This document shows positions 1 through 5,936 of a DNA stretch of 9,564 nt, in pieces. The stretch spans positions 1-9,564 of the forward strand of contig JACRCG010000090.1 of NCBI GenBank assembly GCA_016219145.1. Reading direction: 5' to 3'. The stretch is from Deltaproteobacteria bacterium. GTDB lineage: Bacteria; Desulfobacterota; Desulfuromonadia; Geobacterales; Pseudopelobacteraceae. The translations under genes were made by a program, and so were the position numbers. The first letter of the stretch is position 1, and the number at the start of each line of letters is the position of its first letter. The notes under the pieces were generated by a model. It did no database searches and was not told the DNA's origin. It saw only the letters and a program-made list of their open reading frames with translations.

Positions 1-1331
1 AGAGAAAGAGTCTTGAGAAATGTATCTTTAGTGGTGAGAATCCGCATGATATCAGCCAAGGACTTTCTGCTCTTCATCCCTCCAAGCGATGCTATCGCCT
101 GGGGGTATAGGTCGCTGTCGTTTCCGCGCAATATGCCGATAATGGCCGACTCCGCCTCTCGCCCCCCGATTCCGGCCAGGCTGCGGATTGCTTCCTTGCA
201 GACACGTATTTCAGTGTGCTGCAGACACGTCATAAGCCCAGGGACCGCATCGCTGCTGGCTATCACCCCGAGAATGGCACAGATATTCCTGACAATCTGC
301 CAGCGTTTATCGTGCAACATCTCAAGCAAAGTCGGAACAGCTGCCTCACCCAGGCTGGAAAGCATGTTCGACAGCATTTTTCTGGTCGCCAGGTTATTCG
401 TGACTCCCATCTGCTCAACTGCCAGGACGACTGCCGAAGTTCCGCCTGATTTCAAAACCGCTTGAAGTGCATTTTTGGTGAGAGCGCCGGGTTGTTCCAT
501 TCGCTCGAATACAAAATGGAGGATCAGGTCTCCGGTCATAACCTGCTCTATCGCAAAACAATCAAATTCACGCATGTTAGGACTGCGCGACGTGTCTTCG
601 GCATTGGCGGCCAGCAGTTCGATCAGAGGAAATATCGCCAGCAGATCACGACGGGATTTTAACGTATCCGCACAGGCAATCGCCTGACGGACCAGCATGG
701 TATATACATCTTCATCACCGGTCGTCACCAGGCGCGCGAGCAGGGCCTGGAGTTGCTGTTCCGGCGGCATATCTTCGGTCTGTGCCTGAGGCTGCTCAAG
801 CGTAAATGCAGTGTCACCATCCCCTTCGCTTTCGTCGAGGCCCTGCGGAGTAACACCCCTGGATTCCACATCAATCCGCCTCCCATGGATAGCGGAAAGA
901 TCAAACTCATTAACCCAGATGGAACGGATACCGTGCTCCGCCATGATTTTGTCAACGCCACCCAGCTGCTGAATCGTATCAAGCGGCAGTGTGATAATTT
1001 TCAGAAACTCCAGCAGGTCTTCCTGGAGCAGGTCATGAAGAAATGTAATCTTGTTGACCCTGCGCACAAAGAGCTCGTACGACAGGGAGACAGTCAGACG
1101 AGTGGCGTCAGTGATCCGCTCTCCGTCCGGAAAACTGAATCCGGTTCTGCCACATGCAAGCAGTAGATCGTTTCCGTCAAGCATCGCCAGCATCGCCGAG
1201 TGCGCGTGGCGGATACTGCTGCGCCGCGTCGGATGCCCTTTCGGATAGAATTTCCAGGCCCGCAAAGCCCGGTAGATACTCCCGATGGCGTCAACAGCCC
1301 CCTGTAATGTCGGTGGACGATAGAAATCCAT
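1..1331 (-). CDS. HEAT-repeat protein with 'YPKGHP' N-terminal domain (C-terminus beyond window edge)
   Basis: A single minus-strand frame is open from the ATG at 1331-1329 to the left edge (443 full codons, no stop), so the C-terminus is missing. AAGGA lies just upstream of the ATG. Residues 1-150 form an alpha-rich domain starting around YRALRAWKFYPKGHP (20-34). I recall similar starts on deltaproteobacterial proteins carrying HEAT or HD-type output domains, but I assign no function. Residues 155-192 are an acidic, Gln/Pro-rich linker. From about residue 200 the protein is helical, and 328-435 contains at least three HEAT-like helix pairs with the AVPxLLxxL / AIRSLAGIG pattern. HEAT arrays usually serve as protein-binding scaffolds, so an adaptor role is inferred. 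There is no signal peptide or membrane segment, so it is probably cytoplasmic. It is divergent from radA. Confidence is high that the gene is real and low on its role. Confidence 0.86.
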   Translation of the reverse strand, partial: MDFYRPPTLQGAVDAIGSIYRALRAWKFYPKGHPTRRSSIRHAHSAMLAMLDGNDLLLACGRTGFSFPDGERITDATRLTVSLSYELFVRRVNKITFLHDLLQEDLLEFLKIITLPLDTIQQLGGVDKIMAEHGIRSIWVNEFDLSAIHGRRIDVESRGVTPQGLDESEGDGDTAFTLEQPQAQTEDMPPEQQLQALLARLVTTGDEDVYTMLVRQAIACADTLKSRRDLLAIFPLIELLAANAEDTSRSPNMREFDCFAIEQVMTGDLILHFVFERMEQPGALTKNALQAVLKSGGTSAVVLAVEQMGVTNNLATRKMLSNMLSSLGEAAVPTLLEMLHDKRWQIVRNICAILGVIASSDAVPGLMTCLQHTEIRVCKEAIRSLAGIGGREAESAIIGILRGNDSDLYPQAIASLGGMKSRKSLADIMRILTTKDTFLKTLS

Positions 1332-1340
1332 TGCTGTTCC

Positions 1341-1369
1341 TTGTATATAATGAGAAGACTATGCATAAT
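1341..1369 (+). promoter_or_regulatory. Possible radA promoter, overlapping the divergent one
   Basis: On the plus strand TTGTAT (1341-1346), a 17-base spacer and CATAAT (1364-1369) form a moderate sigma70-like match. This gives a leader of about 77 bases before radA. Its -10 box occupies almost the same bases as the -10 of the divergent promoter, so both could not be used at once on one DNA molecule. The region is AT-rich, so a chance match is quite possible. Confidence 0.35.
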
Positions 1370-1392
1370 ATACCGAAAATAATCTTTGTCAA
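1365..1392 (-). promoter_or_regulatory. Sigma70-like promoter for the HEAT-repeat gene
   Basis: Reading the minus strand, a perfect TTGACA (1392-1387) is followed by a 16-base spacer and TATTAT (1370-1365, 5 of 6 to consensus). The predicted start is near 1358, giving a leader of about 27 bases before the ATG at 1331, with AAGGA inside it. Spacing and orientation fit the gene well. Transcription start has not been measured. Confidence 0.72.
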
Positions 1393-1452
1393 ATCATCAG
1401 AGTACAGGCAGATCGCTCTCACACGACATCCTTGAAATATTTGCGAGGGGAC

Positions 1453-2805
1453 ATGAAGTTTAAATCTGTGTACACCTGTCAGAAATGCGGCGGCCAATCA
1501 CCAAAATGGCTCGGAAAATGCCCGGATTGCGGGGCATGGAACAGCATGGCAGAGGAAAATATTTCAAAACCCGGCACCAAAACCGGATCGACCGGGCAAT
1601 CACGGCCAATCCCGATATCCGAGGTACCGGTTCAGGCCGAAACCCGCAGGGCTACAGGGATCGGCGAACTGGACCGCGTGCTGGGCGGGGGCATAGTGCC
1701 GGGATCCCTGATCCTGATTGGCGGTGATCCCGGCATAGGCAAATCCACGCTGCTGCTGCAGGCGATGCATATGCTGGCTGAAGATGCCGGGCAGGTACTT
1801 TATGTTTCCGGGGAGGAATCGGCATCGCAGACACGACTGCGCGGCGAACGACTGGGGGCTTCCAGCAAGAGGCTGCTGGTACTGGCGGAAAATTCACTGG
1901 AAGCAATCCTGAGCCAGGCCGCTGCCCTCAAACCGGCGGCAATGGTGGTTGACTCGATCCAGACTGTTTGGACATCATCCCTGGAATCGGCTCCCGGGAG
2001 TGTCAGCCAGGTCAGGGAATCGGCCGGCAAACTGATGTTACTGGCAAAAGGGAGTGACATACCTGTTTTCATCGTTGGCCATGTAACTAAAGACGGTTCG
2101 ATTGCAGGCCCTCGCGTGCTGGAGCATATGGTTGACACCGTTCTGTATTTTGAAGGGGACGGAAGTCATCCTTTCCGTATCCTGCGGGCCGTCAAGAACC
2201 GTTTCGGGTCTACCAACGAAATCGGCGTATTCGAGATGAAGCAGGAGGGGTTGTGCTGCGTGGAAAACCCATCGGAATTGTTTCTCTCTGAACGTCCGCT
2301 GGGCGTATCGGGATCGGTAGTAACCACTTCGCTGGAAGGGAGCCGGCCGTTGCTGGTGGAGTTGCAAGCGTTGGTGACACCATCGTCATTCGGCGTCCCG
2401 CGCCGCACCACCATCGGTGTGGACCATAACCGGCTGGCCCTCCTGGTTGCGGTATTGGAAAAGAAAGTCGGCCTGCACATGGCCGGCCAGGATATTTTTC
2501 TGAATGCCGCCGGCGGAGCACGCCTCAACGAGCCGGCAGCGGATCTGGCCATGATCATGGCGGTCGCATCCAGCCATCTGGACAAAACCATTCCACCCCA
2601 GACAGTCATATTCGGCGAGGTGGGACTTGCCGGCGAAGTCAGGGCAGTCACCCAGCCGGAATTGAGGATCGCCGAAGCTGAAAAACTTGGTTTCAAGCGT
2701 TGCATAATCCCGAACGGCAGCCTGAAGCGGATCAAGAAGCGCGGCATCCGCCTGGAAGGAGTTGCGACCGTACAGGACGCAATTAACCTGATTTTTGATT
2801 CTTGA
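1453..2805 (+). CDS. radA: DNA repair protein RadA
   Basis: A RecA-like ATPase that promotes branch migration and processing of recombination intermediates during DNA repair in the cytoplasm. The 450-residue product has the whole family layout: a four-cysteine zinc finger (C9, C12, C23, C26); Walker A GDPGIGKST at 91-99 with K97; a Walker B strand ending at D167 in VVDSIQT; and the RadA signature KNRFG at 248-252. It ends in a Lon-like domain (about 300-450) without the Lon catalytic serine context, having EPAADLA instead. Length matches the family (about 450-460). I chose ATG 1453, because family members begin a few residues before the first zinc-finger cysteine and GAGG lies just upstream. 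An in-frame TTG at 1432 would add seven residues and is less likely. It is separated from rplU by 115 bases that contain a promoter. Confidence 0.98.
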   Translation: MKFKSVYTCQKCGGQSPKWLGKCPDCGAWNSMAEENISKPGTKTGSTGQSRPIPISEVPVQAETRRATGIGELDRVLGGGIVPGSLILIGGDPGIGKSTLLLQAMHMLAEDAGQVLYVSGEESASQTRLRGERLGASSKRLLVLAENSLEAILSQAAALKPAAMVVDSIQTVWTSSLESAPGSVSQVRESAGKLMLLAKGSDIPVFIVGHVTKDGSIAGPRVLEHMVDTVLYFEGDGSHPFRILRAVKNRFGSTNEIGVFEMKQEGLCCVENPSELFLSERPLGVSGSVVTTSLEGSRPLLVELQALVTPSSFGVPRRTTIGVDHNRLALLVAVLEKKVGLHMAGQDIFLNAAGGARLNEPAADLAMIMAVASSHLDKTIPPQTVIFGEVGLAGEVRAVTQPELRIAEAEKLGFKRCIIPNGSLKRIKKRGIRLEGVATVQDAINLIFDS

Positions 2806-2851
2806 CCTGGAGCCCAAATTATCGGCTGCAGCAGTTGTCTTTATTTTATGC

Positions 2852-2880
2852 TTGACTTGTCGGCACAGCTTAACTATATT
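2852..2880 (+). promoter_or_regulatory. Sigma70-like promoter for rplU-rpmA
   Basis: TTGACT (2852-2857), a 17-base spacer and TATATT (2875-2880) match sigma70 consensus 5 of 6 in both boxes. The predicted start near 2887 leaves a leader of about 34 bases, which includes the GGAG ribosome site at 2910-2913. This lets the ribosomal genes be transcribed independently of radA. Confidence 0.75.
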
Positions 2881-2920
2881 CCATAACTCTTTAAAAATTA
2901 GATGCGGATGGAGATGGCAT

Positions 2921-3229
2921 ATGTACGCAGTTATCAAGACAGGCGGCAAACAATACAAGGTATCTGAAGGTGAGTTCCTGAAGGTTGAGAAGCTTGAAGG
3001 TGAGATCGGTGATAACATCGAATTCGCCGAGGTTCTTATGCTGGGTGGTGAAAAAACGGTTGTAGGGGCTCCTCTGGTAGCCGGCGCAAGCGTAACCGCA
3101 AAAATTGCCGTACAGGGCAAAGGCAAGAAGGTGCTTGTATTCAAATCCAAGCGCCGCAAAGATTCACGCAAACTGCGTGGTCATCGTCAGCACCTGACGG
3201 TTCTCAAGATTGAAAAAATCAGCGCATAA
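2921..3229 (+). CDS. rplU: 50S ribosomal protein L21
   Basis: A component of the large ribosomal subunit that binds 23S rRNA. The 102-residue product starts MYAVIKTGGKQYKVSEG, the hallmark bL21 N-terminus, and carries the basic C-terminal rRNA-binding block with KSKRRKDSRKLRGHRQ near residues 72-87. Length is typical (about 103). The start is the ATG at 2921, with GGAG seven bases upstream; the frame stays open further upstream, but that extension has no L21 character. It is followed 37 bases later by rpmA, the usual partner, and the two share a promoter and a terminator. Nothing is missing or unusual in the protein. Confidence 0.98.
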   Translation: MYAVIKTGGKQYKVSEGEFLKVEKLEGEIGDNIEFAEVLMLGGEKTVVGAPLVAGASVTAKIAVQGKGKKVLVFKSKRRKDSRKLRGHRQHLTVLKIEKISA

Positions 3230-3266
3230 TCAGACTGTATAAATATTTTTCCCAGGAGATACGGAA

Positions 3267-3521
3267 ATGGCACATAAGAAAGCTGGCGGTAGTTCTAGAA
3301 ACGGCAGGGATTCGGACGGTCAACGTCTTGGCTGCAAAAAATTCGGCGGAGAAACCGTAAAAGCCGGTAACATCATCTATCGTCAACGCGGCACACAGAT
3401 TCACCCCGGCAATAACGTGGGATGCGGCAGGGACCACACTCTGTTTGCATTGATCGAGGGGATCGTTACATTTGAACGCATGGGTAAGGATCGCAAAAAA
3501 GTATCAGTCTATCCCAACTGA
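3267..3521 (+). CDS. rpmA: 50S ribosomal protein L27
   Basis: A component of the large ribosomal subunit whose N-terminal tail reaches toward the peptidyl-transferase centre. The 84-residue product begins MAHKKAGGSSRNGRDS directly, the standard bL27 tail, without the cleaved N-terminal extension seen in Firmicutes. The conserved GTQIHPGNNVGCGRDHTLFA block follows at about residues 43-62. AGGAG sits eight bases before the ATG. The gene follows rplU, and the operon ends 27 bases after its stop codon at a strong terminator. The GTPase gene obg, usually next in this operon, is not present. Confidence 0.98.
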   Translation: MAHKKAGGSSRNGRDSDGQRLGCKKFGGETVKAGNIIYRQRGTQIHPGNNVGCGRDHTLFALIEGIVTFERMGKDRKKVSVYPN

Positions 3522-3544
3522 TATTTATTACTGTATATGCTGCT

Positions 3545-3578
3545 AAAAGCCCGAAAGGATTACCTTTCGGGCTTTTTT
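3545..3578 (+). terminator. Intrinsic terminator of the rplU-rpmA operon
   Basis: A perfect 10-bp GC-rich stem, GCCCGAAAGG (3549-3558) with CCTTTCGGGC (3563-3572), has an ATTA tetraloop. Flanking AAAA/TTTT extends it to 14 bp, and it runs into a T tract to 3578. It is a textbook rho-independent terminator, and the A tract on the left could let it act weakly on the other strand too. It closes the ribosomal operon and insulates the chemoreceptor gene. Confidence 0.94.
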
Positions 3579-3616
3579 ACATACTGAATCGATAAACAAA
3601 CATCGTTATTTATACG

Positions 3617-3644
3617 TTGCTTTGTTGTGAAAATAGGGTAGAAT
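3617..3644 (+). promoter_or_regulatory. Possible promoter of the chemoreceptor gene
   Basis: TAGAAT (3639-3644, 5 of 6 to the sigma70 -10) is preceded at 16 bases by a poor TTGCTT (3617-3622). A start near 3651 would put the 9-bp inverted repeat of 3654-3678 at the very beginning of the transcript. I see no convincing sigma54 or flagellar sigma28 site here. Low confidence. Confidence 0.35.
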
Positions 3645-3653
3645 CTGGCTTTA

Positions 3654-3678
3654 ATGAGTGAACAGTAAATTCACTCAT
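3654..3678. repeat. 9-bp perfect inverted repeat in the chemoreceptor leader
   Basis: ATGAGTGAA (3654-3662) and TTCACTCAT (3670-3678) are exact reverse complements separated by seven bases. The repeat lies 46 bases before the chosen start codon and just after the candidate promoter. It has the geometry of a dimeric repressor or activator site (arm centres 16 bases apart) but could also form an RNA hairpin. The protein that would bind it is unknown. Confidence 0.5.
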
Positions 3679-3723
3679 CTACTACACAACGCGGACGTCC
3701 AGTTTCGTTCAAAGGTGCACGGT

Positions 3724-5808
3724 ATGCTAAAATCAAGTTTGACACGCAAAATTATTCTGATTATAGGCGCAACTCTTTTCATCGGCTTTGCAGCTCTGGG
3801 AATCCTTTCAATATATCTGGAATATACCGCCACCATTGATCTGCAAAAAAAGAACGCCCGCCAGCTGGCCTCCACCGTTACCCATGACATCATCAATCAG
3901 ATGATGAAGGGCGATATAAAGGATTTTCCGGCTTATGTCGAAGATATCAAGGCCAAAGGCGGGATCGCCTCAATCAGGCTTTTCAATTCCGAGGGAAAAG
4001 AATTCGGAAGCGGGTCCGCCAGCGATGAGATGCGAAACGCATTGACCGATGGAAAACCAAAGGAGCTGGCAGGCAGCAAGGATGGCAAGCAGGTTCTCAA
4101 TCTGGCAATTCCTCTCGCCAATGAAGAAAGATGCCGCAGTTGTCACAAAGAAAGCTCCCGGTTTCTTGGAGGGGTTATTCTTACCACCTCACTGGAAGAG
4201 GGGTTCAAGAGCGCCATGCGATTGACGCTGGTCATGTCGGCTGTCGGTGTCTTCTTCTTTCTGGCCATGCTTGTCACGCTCTACATATTTTTCAACAGGA
4301 CAGTAGTGCAGCAGATTGCGGAACTCTACAAGCAGCTGGGCGACCTGTCCGGCAGTGAAGGCGATCTGACTAAAGTCCTGAACATTCGGACTACCTGCGA
4401 GATCGGACGCCTTGGTGAAGAGGTGAACAACCTTACCGCCAAGATCCGCGAAACATTTTCGGACCTTTACCAGCAGGCATGCCTGATCGGATGCAGTGTC
4501 TGCGAGCTGGCGGACGGTACATCCAAAGCGCTCAAAATGACCCAGGACCAGAAAGATCAGGCGTTTACGGTTGCCACATCATCCGAGGAAATGTCACAGA
4601 CAATCCAGGATGTCACGATCAATACCCACAGGGCCGCAACACTTTCCAGCGCAGTTGACAGTGCGGCCAGCAACGGAATGACCGTGGTGGAGGAAACATG
4701 GAACTGCATGCAGCAGATCAGCGAAAGCGTTAACGGCACATTGGAGACAATTCGCCAACTTGAGGCGTCTTCTGCCAAAATAGGTGAGATGGTTGTGCTG
4801 ATCGAAGACATTGCCGATCAGACCAACCTGCTGGCGCTCAACGCTTCCATCGAAGCAGCGCGGGCAGGCGATGCCGGTAAAGGTTTTGCAGTTGTGGCCA
4901 GTGAAGTAAAAGGGCTTGCGGAAAAGACCACCAAATCCACGCGAGAAATTGAAAGGGTTGTTGCCAGCATTCAGCAGGAAAGTCGCAAAGCCGCAGCAAT
5001 GATCGGCCAGGAAAAATCACTGGTGACTACCGGCCTGGACAAAGCCGAGGAAGCACGCGCCAGCCTGGAAAACATCAAGAATCACGCCGCCGAATCCAGG
5101 CTGATGATTGAACAGATTGCAACGGCATCGGAGGAGCAGAGCGCCACCACCGCCCAGATTTCAGAGATGATACACCTGGTATCCAAAAGCGCGGAACAGA
5201 CCTATGAAATGATGCGCACCACAAGTGACGCTTTCGGGACCTTTTCGGAAGTGGTAGAAAACATTTACAGCTCGGTCGGCAAATTCTCGGTCGGCAATTA
5301 TCACGATTCGGTCAAGTCATATATACGTGAATTGGAATTACAGGTTCAGGAAGCTGTTGAAGCGGCTCTCAAGGACAGGACATTAACCCTTGAAAACCTG
5401 TTTGACAGAAACTATGTGCCCATTCCAAACACAAGCCCGCAAAAGTACACGACACGCTACGACGCATTTTTTGATCGTATCATCTCTCCGTTTCAGGAGC
5501 TTATCATTGCCAAGGACAATAAGGTTCTTTATGCAATCTGTGTAGACAATAACGGCTATTGTCCATGCCATAACCTGCGCTACTCCAAGCCGTTGACCGG
5601 CGATTTAGAAATCGATAAAAACAACAACCGCACCAAACGCATTTTCAATGACCACACTGGTATCCGCTGTGCACGAAATACCGATGGTTTCCTGCTGCAG
5701 ACGTATCGCCGCGATACCGGAGAAATACTAAATGACATGTCAAAACCGTTGCTGTTCAATAACAGACATTGGGGTGGAATCCGCATTGGTTACCTGGCTC
5801 CAAAATAA
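3724..5808 (+). CDS. Methyl-accepting chemotaxis protein with periplasmic haem-c sensor and Cys-rich C-terminal sensor domain
   Basis: An inner-membrane chemoreceptor of 694 residues that would signal to a CheA/CheW array. In order: TM1 about 10-32; a periplasmic sensor about 33-166 with a c-type haem motif CRSCH (137-141); TM2 about 167-190; a HAMP linker about 191-245; a cytoplasmic coiled coil with the near-invariant signalling tip beginning at I360 (DQTNLLALNASIEAARAG); and an additional domain about 545-694. The sensor's size and single haem motif match the PAS-like haem-c sensor domains of Geobacter receptors GSU0582 and GSU0935. The C-terminal domain, with NGYxPxHN and RHWGGIRIGY, is one I recognise from the tails of other proteobacterial receptors. 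Here it has C606, C613, C615 and C649. Another cluster, C253/C257/C260, follows HAMP. I chose ATG 3724, six bases after AAGGTG and giving a proper K/R-then-TM1 N-terminus. GTG 3658 would add 22 residues and lies inside the inverted repeat. Confidence 0.96.
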   Translation: MLKSSLTRKIILIIGATLFIGFAALGILSIYLEYTATIDLQKKNARQLASTVTHDIINQMMKGDIKDFPAYVEDIKAKGGIASIRLFNSEGKEFGSGSASDEMRNALTDGKPKELAGSKDGKQVLNLAIPLANEERCRSCHKESSRFLGGVILTTSLEEGFKSAMRLTLVMSAVGVFFFLAMLVTLYIFFNRTVVQQIAELYKQLGDLSGSEGDLTKVLNIRTTCEIGRLGEEVNNLTAKIRETFSDLYQQACLIGCSVCELADGTSKALKMTQDQKDQAFTVATSSEEMSQTIQDVTINTHRAATLSSAVDSAASNGMTVVEETWNCMQQISESVNGTLETIRQLEASSAKIGEMVVLIEDIADQTNLLALNASIEAARAGDAGKGFAVVASEVKGLAEKTTKSTREIERVVASIQQESRKAAAMIGQEKSLVTTGLDKAEEARASLENIKNHAAESRLMIEQIATASEEQSATTAQISEMIHLVSKSAEQTYEMMRTTSDAFGTFSEVVENIYSSVGKFSVGNYHDSVKSYIRELELQVQEAVEAALKDRTLTLENLFDRNYVPIPNTSPQKYTTRYDAFFDRIISPFQELIIAKDNKVLYAICVDNNGYCPCHNLRYSKPLTGDLEIDKNNNRTKRIFNDHTGIRCARNTDGFLLQTYRRDTGEILNDMSKPLLFNNRHWGGIRIGYLAPK

Positions 5809-5830
5809 CATTTTCACAGGACTGTATAAC

Positions 5831-5850
5831 AATCACTGACTTCAGTCATT
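5831..5850. repeat. 20-bp imperfect palindrome upstream of the MshEN-receiver gene
   Basis: AATCACTGA (5831-5839) and TCAGTCATT (5842-5850) are complementary at 8 of 9 positions around a CT centre; the inner TGACT-TC-AGTCA is also perfectly self-complementary in a shifted register. It lies 23 bases after the chemoreceptor stop and about 87 before the next start codon. There is no following T tract, so it is more operator-like than terminator-like. Function unknown. Confidence 0.4.
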
Positions 5851-5912
5851 TGCCTTGTAAATGAAAATGCTGTAAAATTCTTTACTTGTATGTTAATGTT
5901 ATAAAATATTCT

Positions 5913-5918
5913 TATAAT
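5913..5918 (+). promoter_or_regulatory. Possible -10 box of the MshEN-receiver gene
   Basis: A perfect TATAAT sits 19 bases before the start codon in an AT-rich stretch, but no good -35 hexamer lies 16-18 bases upstream. If used, the leader would be only about 12 bases. An alternative TATAAA at 5900-5905 is comparably plausible. Low confidence; co-transcription with the chemoreceptor gene cannot be excluded, because I see no clear terminator between them. Confidence 0.3.
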
Positions 5919-5936
5919 GGCTGGGGATGGAGCAGT

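Noticed and set aside
13..465. Plus-strand open frame of 150 codons
   Set aside because: It lies wholly opposite the HEAT-repeat gene, has no recognisable domain and no ribosome site, and the minus-strand frame has clear protein-like sequence.
753..1166. Plus-strand open frame of 137 codons
   Set aside because: Antisense shadow of the HEAT-repeat gene; composition and lack of homology-like features give no support.
2386..3171. Minus-strand open frame of 261 codons across radA and rplU, and a 193-codon one at 2166-2747
   Set aside because: They overlap two certain genes and the promoter between them, and their translations show no domain or start signal.
3658..3723. GTG at 3658 as the chemoreceptor start
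   Set aside because: It has no ribosome site, lies inside the inverted repeat and would put 22 polar residues before the normal N-terminus; ATG 3724 has AAGGTG at good spacing.
5560..5571. CPCH in the chemoreceptor C-terminal domain as a second haem-c site
   Set aside because: It is C-x-C-H, not CxxCH, and the domain is predicted cytoplasmic, where haem c is not attached.
5809..5868. CATTTTC ... GAAAATG pairing after the chemoreceptor as a terminator
   Set aside because: The arms are short and AT-rich with a loop of more than 40 bases and no T tract, so a chance pairing is likely.
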